Positions 1 through 7,564 of a stretch of 64,000 bases of DNA are shown here, piece by piece (positions within the stretch are counted from its first letter, which is position 1; each line of letters opens with the position of its first letter). The DNA comes from Gammaproteobacteria bacterium (GTDB lineage: Bacteria; Pseudomonadota; Gammaproteobacteria; Pseudomonadales; Azotimanducaceae). The stretch is taken from the NCBI GenBank assembly GCA_012960535.1, contig DUBB01000042.1, positions 138,735 to 202,734 of the forward strand. Reading direction: 5' to 3'. The position numbers and the translations under genes are program-made. A model generated the notes under the pieces. It did not search any database and was not told the origin of the DNA. It saw nothing but the letters and a program-made list of their open reading frames with translations.

Positions 1-970
1 GAGACATAGCGTCCTGCACTACCGCACCGGCCCCATAGTAAATAATAATTCCCAGCCCAATGGAGGCGAGAGAGTCATTGAAGGCACCGTAAAAAGTCGC
101 CAGGTCGATGGACTTGAATTCCTGAGTCAGGTTCTCTCTATTAATCCTGGTGTATTCTGATCTATTGCGATCCTGCCTCTGGCTCAGCTGTACAACCTGC
201 ATACCCGACAGGTTTTCCTGAAGATACTGATTCAAAGCGGAAACGCTGTTCCTGACCCGCCGGAAAATATCTCTGGTTGCCCTTCTGAAATAGAATGTAG
301 CCACACCAACAATAGGCACCAGCAATAATAAAATACCGGTCAGCTCCACACTGGTTGACAGCATAATAGTCAAGGCAACCAGAAACGGTACGAATTCACC
401 CAGCAGACTGCCCATTCCTCGCAACATCTCATAGAGAGCTTCGACATCATTGGTCACACGGGTCATGATCCTTCCCACCGGAACACGGTCATAAAAAGAA
501 CTGGGGCGACTCTCCAGGTGAGAAAACAGGTCCTGCCGCAAATCTCTTAAAGCCCGCACGATCGCATCAATCAAGGTCAACCTGTGCCAGTGACCGAGCA
601 CGGCTGACAGACTCATCAAGACAAAGAAAACAGCACCGGCTGCATACAGAGGCGGCAATGCAAACAACGTCTCTACCGACCGAGTAAATTCGATCATGCC
701 AAGATCCGGCATAACACTATTAGCATCACCCACGATGATATAGTCCACCAGCACTCTGCTGATCACCACTTCCATTACCACCAATGTGAAACTGGCGATT
801 AACACCAGCACACCACTAACCAGCAATCTAATGCGGTAGGGTTTCAGCCACGAAACAATGCGTTTCAGTAAGTGAAAATTAAGTACTGCACCGGAAAGCT
901 CAGCATCAAACATAGCATGATCGCGCTCTTTGCCGGTATTAGCGTTTTCAGGTTTAGTAATAGTATTCAT
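1..970 (-). CDS. ABC exporter subunit B, membrane part (partial)
   Basis: Reading leftward from an ATG at 970, the frame stays open to the window edge, giving 323 residues of an ABC exporter half-transporter. What is visible is the transmembrane domain: an N-terminal amphipathic stretch, membrane segments near residues 45-70 and 105-130, and the conserved coupling region around FYDRVPVGRIMTRVTNDVE. The ATP-binding domain lies beyond the edge. It starts one base after the stop of the upstream half-transporter (972-2747), so the two form an operon. By analogy with MdlA/MdlB and BmrC/BmrD the products should make a heterodimeric inner-membrane exporter, this one being the MdlB/BmrD-like partner. 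The substrate cannot be told from sequence. Confidence 0.85.
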   Translation of the reverse strand, partial: MNTITKPENANTGKERDHAMFDAELSGAVLNFHLLKRIVSWLKPYRIRLLVSGVLVLIASFTLVVMEVVISRVLVDYIIVGDANSVMPDLGMIEFTRSVETLFALPPLYAAGAVFFVLMSLSAVLGHWHRLTLIDAIVRALRDLRQDLFSHLESRPSSFYDRVPVGRIMTRVTNDVEALYEMLRGMGSLLGEFVPFLVALTIMLSTSVELTGILLLLVPIVGVATFYFRRATRDIFRRVRNSVSALNQYLQENLSGMQVVQLSQRQDRNRSEYTRINRENLTQEFKSIDLATFYGAFNDSLASIGLGIIIYYGAGAVVQDAMS

Positions 971-971
971 C

Positions 972-2747
972 TTAAACCGGCTCTGCTGCGGGCTTGGCGG
1001 GCGACATACCCTGTGTCTGCAGGCGTTCCAACTCCGCATAGATACCATCAAGGTCGAGTAGCTGGTGATGCGTCCCCTGCTCTGCAATACGACCTTCCTC
1101 CAACACAACGATACGGTCGGTATGCCTTAGGGTAGACACTCGATGACTAACCAAAATTGTGGTTTTACCGTCTCGCAGCTGCTTTAACCGGCTTAAGATG
1201 TGCTCTTCGGTTTCGGTATCAACAGAACTGAAACAATCATCAAGAATAAGGACAGCTGAATCGCGGATTAAACCTCGAGCCAGGGTTGTGCGCTGTTTCT
1301 GACCACCACTTAAGGTAACCCCACGCTCACCGACCAGCGTTTCCATCTGCTTGGGGAACTCCTCTATGGTTCCTCGCAAGGCTGCCGAATCGGCTGATTC
1401 CCAGATAAATTCAAGGGCACGCTCAGGATCATCATAACTGATGTTATTACGAAGTGGTTCGCCAAACAGGAAAGGATCCTGCAGGACCTGCGCAATCTGC
1501 GACCTTAGCAGCGCTAACGGATACTCCCTGACATCAATGCCATCAAGGAATAAGGTGCCCGCTGGCGGATCTAGCATTCGAGTAAACTGCTTTAACAAGG
1601 TAGATTTACCCGAACCCACCCTGCCGACAATACCAATGGATTCTCCGGCTTTGATGGAAAGACTGATATTACTCAGCACAGGATGTGGGCTCCTGGGATA
1701 ACTGAAACTCAGGTCGCGGATATCAAAACTCCCTTGTATGCTGGCAGCGGTGAGTCCACTGGGCTGATCCACAATCTCTGCAGGCGCATCATATATTTCA
1801 CAGAGCCGATCGACCCCGACACTTGCCCTGGCAACCAGGGTGATGAAAAATCCCGCCATTCTGATCGGTTGCAACAACATGTTTAAGCAAGCCAGAAAGA
1901 AAATCAGATCACCAACGGATAAAACCCCGGTCAACACCAGGTGACCGCCGTAAACAATAATAGTCAGTTGTGACAAGGCGGTCAGCCAGGGCATCCAGGC
2001 AGACATTAAAGAACCAATTCGGGCTTGTTCGTAAAAAGCGCCGGCATACTGATCGTTGGTTCTAAAAAACCGTTTTATTTCATTTTCTTCCTGTGCCTGG
2101 GCCTGGATTGTCCGGATACCACTGAGGTTTTCCTGGGTATGGGCAGCAAGTTCGGACAATGACTCCTGTACGGCCTTTGAAGTAACCGCCATTTTAGTCG
2201 CAACCCATTGGGCATAAATGTAAATCAAAGGCAGCAGTGGCAGTATCAGCAGGGTTAAACTCACTGACTTCACAAACATGGCAGACAAGGCAAACAGCGG
2301 CGCATACACCATAATGACTGTCTGGATCAGGCCGAAAGCAATCAGCCGCTGAACCAGTGCAATATCCTGGATTGCGCGGGTCATGATATCGCCCACGCCA
2401 ATGCGCGAAAAGAAATCACTGCCTTGTTGCTGAACCGATGCAAATAACTGCTCTCTTAGATCAAAGGAGACTTGTTGGCCTACCCGGCGAAAAGCCCGAC
2501 GTGCCTGAACTACAAATACGAATCTCAGCAGCACGGTGAGCACAATGAACAAGCCAATTTCACCCACCGAGTAAGGGAATGCTGCTGGTAACTCAGACAA
2601 CATCTCACCAATGGCATCAATACCTTCAGCGACAAGATAATAGGTGCTGATTTCAAAAAAGCGCGCCCCGAAAAACCCCACGAAACCAACAATTACCTGC
2701 CCCTTATAAGGCTTAAGATAAGGCAATAATCGCAGAAGGGATTTCAA
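972..2747 (-). CDS. ABC exporter subunit A (degenerate-site type)
   Basis: A 591-residue half-transporter with about six membrane segments (residues 1-310) followed by an ABC ATPase. Motifs seen: Walker A GRVGSGKST, signature LSGGQKQR, Walker B ending LILDD, and the switch histidine in LVSHR. The residue after the Walker B aspartate is Asp where an active site normally has Glu. This is the hallmark of the MdlA/BmrC-type subunit, which carries the degenerate site of a heterodimer. The gene starts with TTG at 2747, since no in-frame ATG fits, and its stop is one base from the ATG of the partner gene at 970. The family exports drugs, lipids or peptides from the inner membrane. The cargo here is unknown. 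Confidence 0.9.
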   Translation of the reverse strand: MKSLLRLLPYLKPYKGQVIVGFVGFFGARFFEISTYYLVAEGIDAIGEMLSELPAAFPYSVGEIGLFIVLTVLLRFVFVVQARRAFRRVGQQVSFDLREQLFASVQQQGSDFFSRIGVGDIMTRAIQDIALVQRLIAFGLIQTVIMVYAPLFALSAMFVKSVSLTLLILPLLPLIYIYAQWVATKMAVTSKAVQESLSELAAHTQENLSGIRTIQAQAQEENEIKRFFRTNDQYAGAFYEQARIGSLMSAWMPWLTALSQLTIIVYGGHLVLTGVLSVGDLIFFLACLNMLLQPIRMAGFFITLVARASVGVDRLCEIYDAPAEIVDQPSGLTAASIQGSFDIRDLSFSYPRSPHPVLSNISLSIKAGESIGIVGRVGSGKSTLLKQFTRMLDPPAGTLFLDGIDVREYPLALLRSQIAQVLQDPFLFGEPLRNNISYDDPERALEFIWESADSAALRGTIEEFPKQMETLVGERGVTLSGGQKQRTTLARGLIRDSAVLILDDCFSSVDTETEEHILSRLKQLRDGKTTILVSHRVSTLRHTDRIVVLEEGRIAEQGTHHQLLDLDGIYAELERLQTQGMSPAKPAAEPV

Positions 2748-2880
2748 TCAGGTAAACCATGATAATTATTCGGACGCTATTCTGACATAAAAGCGGTTCT
2801 GTGGCACACATTACAGTAGATTCTTATGCTTGCAAATAACCATCATGTATACTGCAGCCGATCACCCAGAGATAGGTATT

Positions 2881-3519
2881 ATGAGCAGTGCTGCCGTCAA
2901 CGACCTTCCAACTCGGACCATCACTTCGCCGGGGTTAGTCATGAGCCTTGCCTTTACCAGTGGTTTTATCATCATGTCAGTCGAATTATTGGGTGGTCGT
3001 ATTCTAGCGCCTTATTTTGGCAGCAGCATCTACGTCTGGGGTAGCATCATCAGTATATTCATGGTGGCACTCTCCACTGGCTACCTGATCGGAGGGAAAC
3101 TTTCTCTGCGAAATCCAGATCTGTTCAAGTTTGGTACTTTTTTTCTAGTCGCGGCCATCGCACTGCTACCCATCGTGTTCTTTTCTGATCTAGCCATGGA
3201 ATCGGTGTTCACCCGGATAGAGGATCCGAGATACGGTTCTCTAATTGCATCCTCCCTGCTGTTCTTTGTTCCTACGGCAATTCTCGGGATGATTGCTCCC
3301 TACTCCGTCAGGCTCATGGTCGAAAATGCAGGTCACAGTGGTCAGGTCGCCGGCGGGCTGTATTTTGTGTCCACCCTGGGTAGTGCACTGGGCACGCTGC
3401 TGACTTCCTTCTACCTGGTTCTATGGTTTGAAATGAACACCATCGTCATCTCCATGATTCTCGCTCTAGGCGCCGCCGGTATGGCCGCCCTGTGGATTGG
3501 CAGGAAATCTCTCAGATGA
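2881..3519 (+). CDS. Membrane half of a spermidine-synthase-like protein
   Basis: This protein of about 212 residues has six predicted membrane segments and the LGGRILAPYFGSS and GYLIGGK motifs typical of the membrane domain of fused spermidine-synthase-like proteins. In many bacteria this domain is fused directly to a SAM-binding synthase domain. Here the synthase domain is the next gene, whose ATG overlaps this stop (ATGA at 3516-3519). The start is uncertain. The frame extends to a TTG at 2830 and an ATG at 2845, but 2881 has the better purine-rich upstream sequence and gives a sensible N-terminus. It runs divergently from the ABC exporter genes. Function is unproven, and the family name should not be read as evidence of polyamine synthesis. 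Confidence 0.75.
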   Translation: MSSAAVNDLPTRTITSPGLVMSLAFTSGFIIMSVELLGGRILAPYFGSSIYVWGSIISIFMVALSTGYLIGGKLSLRNPDLFKFGTFFLVAAIALLPIVFFSDLAMESVFTRIEDPRYGSLIASSLLFFVPTAILGMIAPYSVRLMVENAGHSGQVAGGLYFVSTLGSALGTLLTSFYLVLWFEMNTIVISMILALGAAGMAALWIGRKSLR

Positions 3520-4409
3520 GCCAATCTGTAGTAACGGCAGCGATCCTTGCCTGCCTGACCCTGCTGGGTCAGCCAGCTCAGGCAGATTCAGTAATCCACA
3601 AGGAAAAATCACTATATAGAAACATTGAAGTCAGGGAAGCGCGGGACCGCAGATGCCTTGTGTTCACGATGCGGCGCAGGGACTCTCGCCAGTCCTGCAT
3701 CAACCTGGACAGACCTCAGGAAGTGGTATTCCCCTACACGAAAATGATTTTTGCTGCGTTGCTATTACAAGACGATCCGGCAAGTATTCTAATTGTCGGG
3801 CTAGGCGGTGGCACCCTACCAAAAGCACTGAGCCAGTTATTCCCCAGCGCCGTTATTGATGTCGTTGAAATCGATGCAGCAGTGTACCGCGTGGCGCAGC
3901 AATTCTTTAAATTCAAGAAATCTGACCAGGTCAAGGTCAGCATTGCCGATGCCCGTGTCTTCGTTAAAAGAGCCCAAATCAGAAAAAACAGTTACGACAT
4001 CATTATTCTGGATGCGTTTACCGGTGAGTACATCCCGGAGCACCTGATGACCAAGGAATTTCTTGAAGAAGTCAGATCTTTACTCACGAGCACCGGAGTG
4101 GTGGTCGCCAACACCTTCTCAACATCCAAATTATATCACCATGAATCAGTTACTTATAGCTCAGTTTTTGGTAATTTCTTTAACTTTAGAATGCCCCTGA
4201 CCGGCAACCGGGTCATTATATCAGGACCGCAACCACTGCCTTCCCGAGATATTCTAGCTGGCCGGGCAAAACGACTGGCCAACCGCCTGGCACCCTATTA
4301 CATCAACATCGAGGACTTCCCCAGATATATGGCGACAACCCGGGATTGGGATGAGACTGTTCGGCCAATGACCGACCAGTATGCACCAGCTAATTTGCTC
4401 AAGCATTGA
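3516..4409 (+). CDS. SpeE-like SAM-binding protein with N-terminal membrane or signal segment
   Basis: A 297-residue protein beginning at the ATG that overlaps the upstream stop. Residues 4-20 form a hydrophobic segment ending in a signal-peptidase-like AQA site, so it is either exported or is the last membrane helix of the split protein. The rest is a Rossmann fold of the spermidine synthase family: GLGGGTLPKAL (nucleotide-binding loop), VVEIDAAVYRVA (acidic ribose-binding residue), ADARVFV, and ILDAFTGEYIPEHL. The last motif replaces the D(S/T)(S/T)DP active-site loop of true spermidine synthases and matches the membrane-fused clade of unknown reaction. Its location relative to cytoplasmic SAM or decarboxylated SAM is an open question. 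Confidence 0.8.
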   Translation: MSQSVVTAAILACLTLLGQPAQADSVIHKEKSLYRNIEVREARDRRCLVFTMRRRDSRQSCINLDRPQEVVFPYTKMIFAALLLQDDPASILIVGLGGGTLPKALSQLFPSAVIDVVEIDAAVYRVAQQFFKFKKSDQVKVSIADARVFVKRAQIRKNSYDIIILDAFTGEYIPEHLMTKEFLEEVRSLLTSTGVVVANTFSTSKLYHHESVTYSSVFGNFFNFRMPLTGNRVIISGPQPLPSRDILAGRAKRLANRLAPYYINIEDFPRYMATTRDWDETVRPMTDQYAPANLLKH

Positions 4410-4444
4410 CCTTCAATCGGCCAAGTAGGCATCAGGCCAATGTC

Positions 4445-4470
4445 GCGCCAGACGTCGCTGGAACTGGCGC
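4445..4470. terminator. Hairpin between convergent genes
   Basis: A perfect 7-bp inverted repeat (GCGCCAG at 4445-4451, CTGGCGC at 4464-4470, 12-nt loop) lies between the 3' ends of the synthase-like gene (stop at 4409) and the acyl-CoA synthetase (stop at 4491). There is no T-tract on either strand, so intrinsic termination is only likely, not shown. Confidence 0.4.
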
Positions 4471-4490
4471 TTGCCCCAGTATCAGGCCGG

Positions 4491-6014
4491 CTAGTGATCC
4501 GCCCAGTATCGATCTTTTAACAGTCGCTTATAGAGTTTCCCGGTTGGATGGCGTGGCAATTCTCTTTCAAAATCGACAGTCTTCGGGCATTTCAGATGAG
4601 AGATGTTGTCCCGGCAGAATTCAATAAGCTCTGCCGCCAGCGCTGCACCGGCATGATCCCAGTCAATGGGTTGAACAACCGCTTTTACTTCCTCACCAAA
4701 ATCCTCGTTAGGGATTCCAAATACTGCCACATCCATCACTTTCGGATGGGTTACCAGTAGATTTTCAGTCTCCTGCGGATAAATATTGACGCCCCCGGAA
4801 ATAATCATAAAACTTTTTCGGTCAGTCAGATACAGGTACCCTTCTTCGTCCATATAACCGACATCACCGAGCGTTGACCAACCTTTCTCATGACGTGATT
4901 CAGCTGTTTTTTCTGCATCGTTATAGTACTCAAACTCACCGCCACCTTCGAAGTAGATGGTGCCTGACTCACCGGGCGACAACTCGTTGCCATCGTCATC
5001 GCAGATATGCATGACCGAGGTCAGGCCTCTGCCGACCGAGCCTTTATGAGCAAGCCATTCCTCAGACGTGATCGCAACAAAACCATTCCCCTCCGAACCG
5101 GCATAATACTCATAGATAACGGGGCCCCACCAATCAATCATCTGCTCTTTGATCGGTACTGGACAGGGCGCTGCGGCGTGAATAGCACAGCTCAGACTGG
5201 AACAGTCGTATTGCAGGCGGATTGCCGGGTCCAGTTTCAGCATCCGCACAAACATAGTTGGCACCCACTGGCTATGGGTCGCTTTATATTTTTCGATCGT
5301 CTTGAGCGCCTGCTCGGCCTCAAAATGCTCCATGATCACACAGGTCATTCCGCCCAGCATGAAAATAAGCGTAAAACCCAACGGAGCAGCGTGATACAGG
5401 GGTGCAGGACTCAGATAGATACTCTCATCAGTGGCACCATAAAGAACTCTGAACATACCAGCAGCGTCGTCGTCGCCCCAGACACCTTCCGGTAACTGCC
5501 GCAAAACACCTTTTGGACGACCTGTGGTACCGGATGAATAAAGCATCGAAGTGCCAATACTCTCATCACTTATCGGTGTATCCGGTTGTGTTTCAAGGGC
5601 CGATTCGAAAGATTCAAAGCCTGCATGCACACCGTCAAGCATATAAGCCTTATCCAGGACAGGTAATTTGCCTAACAGCCTCTCGACAATGCCTTGTTGA
5701 TCCCTGGAAGTGATAAATACCCTGGCATTACAGTCAGTTACGATGTACTCCACCTCATCGGCCTGAAGACGATAACTGATCGCCGTAAAGTACAGGCCCG
5801 AGCGTTGTGCGGCAACACAGATCTGCAGGAACAAAGGATGATTTTCCAGCAGAATTGCAATATGGTCACCACGCTTCAGGCCAATTTCCCGGAACAGGTG
5901 AGCCATCTGGTTCGACCCTCTTTCCAGATCCTGAAAAGTAAATGTCTGGCCGGTCGCTGCCATGATATAAGCTGCTTTATCAGGCTGCTGCTTTGCTATT
6001 GTTGCTAAGTGCAT
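4491..6014 (-). CDS. Acyl-CoA synthetase (AMP-binding, FadD-like)
   Basis: A 507-residue ANL-superfamily ligase that activates a carboxylic acid through an acyl-adenylate to its CoA thioester. It carries YSSGTTGRPKGVLR (ATP-binding P-loop), YEYYAGSEGNGF, LGDVGYMDEEGYLYLTDR, the hinge-region GVNIYPQETE, and the C-terminal PTGKLYKRLL with the catalytic lysine. The ATG at 6014 is preceded by a GAGAG ribosome site. A paralogue with the same motif set is at 37477-39075. Substrate chain length or ring structure is not readable. A tandem-repeat array occupies the leader just upstream of the start. The neighbouring SDR on the same strand may act on the same compound. Confidence 0.92.
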   Translation of the reverse strand: MHLATIAKQQPDKAAYIMAATGQTFTFQDLERGSNQMAHLFREIGLKRGDHIAILLENHPLFLQICVAAQRSGLYFTAISYRLQADEVEYIVTDCNARVFITSRDQQGIVERLLGKLPVLDKAYMLDGVHAGFESFESALETQPDTPISDESIGTSMLYSSGTTGRPKGVLRQLPEGVWGDDDAAGMFRVLYGATDESIYLSPAPLYHAAPLGFTLIFMLGGMTCVIMEHFEAEQALKTIEKYKATHSQWVPTMFVRMLKLDPAIRLQYDCSSLSCAIHAAAPCPVPIKEQMIDWWGPVIYEYYAGSEGNGFVAITSEEWLAHKGSVGRGLTSVMHICDDDGNELSPGESGTIYFEGGGEFEYYNDAEKTAESRHEKGWSTLGDVGYMDEEGYLYLTDRKSFMIISGGVNIYPQETENLLVTHPKVMDVAVFGIPNEDFGEEVKAVVQPIDWDHAGAALAAELIEFCRDNISHLKCPKTVDFERELPRHPTGKLYKRLLKDRYWADH

Positions 6015-6032
6015 GTCGAATCTCTCTATAGT

Positions 6033-6102
6033 ATCTGCTTTAAAATACTTGCTTTAAAATATTCGCTTTATAATATTCGCTTTATAATATCTGCTTAATA
6101 AG
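6033..6102. repeat. 14-bp tandem array, five units
   Basis: Five consecutive 14-bp units with consensus ATTCGCTTTATAAT (units start at 6033, 6047, 6061, 6075 and 6089). The third and fourth are identical and the others differ at one to several positions. It lies 19 bp upstream of the acyl-CoA synthetase start, in its presumed 5' leader. AT-rich content gives several -10-like hexamers, so a promoter within the array is possible. Confidence 0.9.
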
Positions 6103-6222
6103 TGGACCGGAATACCGACCGATGTCCTAAGATGCCTTGGTCACACTAGAAACTCAACTAAAAAGCGATTCGGTCAATCACCGAATACCCGACCGGCAAT
6201 AATTGCTTTGGCCTAGCGGTGC

Positions 6223-7005
6223 TTAAACACTGGTGTAACCACCATCAATCACAAGTTCTGAGCCCGTGACAAAACTAGACTCGTCAGACAAAAGAAAACT
6301 CACGCCATTAGCGATATCAGACGGCTGGCCGAGTCGACCGACCGGATGCAAAGCCAGTAGCATCTCGTGCAGTTCCTCTTCATTGCTGACATCCTCCAGA
6401 CTTTCAACGATATTCCTAACCATGGGGGTCCAGATATAGCCAGGATGAATCGAATTACAGCGGATCGGATAGCCCATCTTTCCGCAGTGAACTGCCACCG
6501 ATTTACTCAGTAGACGAACGCCGCCTTTACTGGCGTTATAGGCGGGACCGGCGCCCCCTACCAGCCCCATTATCGAAGAGATATTAACGATGGAGCCGCC
6601 ATTGACTTTCATCTCCTGGATGGCCTTACGACAGCCAAGATGAACCGCATCAAGGTTAATACTCATGATCGAACGCCAGGCGTCGAGCCCTACATCCTCT
6701 TCCAGACGATCCTTACCTGCACCGCTGACACCTGCGTTATTAACCAGGCCGCTAACTGGGCCGAAGTGGTCCCTGGCGGCAGCAAATACGCTATCCCACT
6801 GCGTCTGTGAGGTAACATCCTGCTCCAAGGCAAGCGCCTGCTGACCGCGCTGTTGAATGACATTAGCTGTCTGCTCCGCTGCTGATACATTAATATCAGT
6901 TACCACCACACTGGCTCCCGCTCGAGCGAGGACTTCAGCAGTAGCCTCGCCAATGCCACTACCCGCACCGGTCACAATTGCGACCCTTTTTTCTAATCGC
7001 GCCAA
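6223..7005 (-). CDS. Short-chain dehydrogenase/reductase
   Basis: A classical SDR of 260 residues that should interconvert an alcohol and a ketone with NAD(P). It shows TGAGSGIGEA (cofactor loop), the NNAG motif, and the catalytic Ser in IVNISSIMG with Tyr and Lys in YNASKGG. An aspartate after the second strand (VVVTDINV) favours NAD over NADP. The open frame extends to a TTG at 7080, but a TTG at 7005 sits 6 nt after a clean GGGAG ribosome site and gives the usual family N-terminus (LARLEKRVAIVTG), so I chose it. It resembles 3-oxoacyl-ACP reductase-like or cyclohexanol/steroid-type dehydrogenases. Specificity is unknown. Confidence 0.88.
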   Translation of the reverse strand: MARLEKRVAIVTGAGSGIGEATAEVLARAGASVVVTDINVSAAEQTANVIQQRGQQALALEQDVTSQTQWDSVFAAARDHFGPVSGLVNNAGVSGAGKDRLEEDVGLDAWRSIMSINLDAVHLGCRKAIQEMKVNGGSIVNISSIMGLVGGAGPAYNASKGGVRLLSKSVAVHCGKMGYPIRCNSIHPGYIWTPMVRNIVESLEDVSNEEELHEMLLALHPVGRLGQPSDIANGVSFLLSDESSFVTGSELVIDGGYTSV

Positions 7006-7564
7006 TGGATTCTCCCGTAATGCATTTAATTCAGTGTCGCTGAAATCGATGCCTGGTGTAAATGAAAAACCACCAAACAACTAAGATAGCTAGACCTGAC
7101 CCTCCTTTCTCATCATAATTTCATTATTAACCAAAAATGAACTATAACAACATCTTGTGCTTAGCGACTGGCTGTAGCACAATATGTGGGCAACGCAGCC
7201 AGTACTGGTCCATTGCAAAAAGCGGCTCCGGCGCCTCACTAAGGCAACCAAAGCCACGCTAAAATTGTGCTCACATTACAACGTGAAACGACCGGTAGAC
7301 GGAAATTTACTGCGCAGGGCCCAGTATTCAGGGTGTAAGCATAATAAAGGGTAACGAGATAAAGGCAACACCATGCACGAGGGTAGAATTGACTTAACTC
7401 CGCTAAACATGGACAGGTATAAACGTGACACTGAAAAACAATAACGGCCAAAACCACCCGAAACGACCCCGAAGATCATAGAAGATCATAGAAGATCATA
7501 GAAGATCATAGATAAAAGGTCATAGAAGGTCATAGCAGAACAAAACAAGGAAAACCTAATCACC
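7006..7564. other. Divergent intergenic region upstream of nrdJ
   Basis: This 559-bp spacer between the SDR and nrdJ starts holds no convincing gene. It contains a perfect 8-bp inverted repeat (ACTGGCTG at 7167-7174 with CAGCCAGT at 7196-7203) and the 10-bp tandem array at 7471-7534. I looked for a cobalamin riboswitch, expected for a B12-dependent reductase only by loose analogy, and saw no B12-box. A CACAATATGTG stretch at 7179-7189 inside the hairpin loop loosely resembles half of an NrdR site, but no properly spaced second box is visible. Confidence 0.6.
7471..7534. repeat. 10-bp tandem array upstream of nrdJ
   Basis: Four perfect GAAGATCATA units (7471-7510) are followed by two diverged copies (GATAAAAGGTCATA and GAAGGTCATA) ending at 7534. 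The array ends 30 bp before the nrdJ ATG, so it lies in the mRNA leader or core promoter. Confidence 0.93.

Noticed and set aside
3516..4409. Calling the synthase-like gene speE
   Set aside because: The active-site loop of true spermidine synthases is replaced by DAFTGEYIP, typical of membrane-fused homologues of unknown reaction.
5007..5495. 162-codon open frame on the plus strand
   Set aside because: It is fully antisense to the acyl-CoA synthetase, with low-complexity shadow composition and no family resemblance.
7006..7564. Cobalamin riboswitch or NrdR box upstream of the B12-dependent nrdJ
   Set aside because: No B12-box and no pair of properly spaced NrdR boxes. Only a loose CACAATATGTG match inside a hairpin loop.
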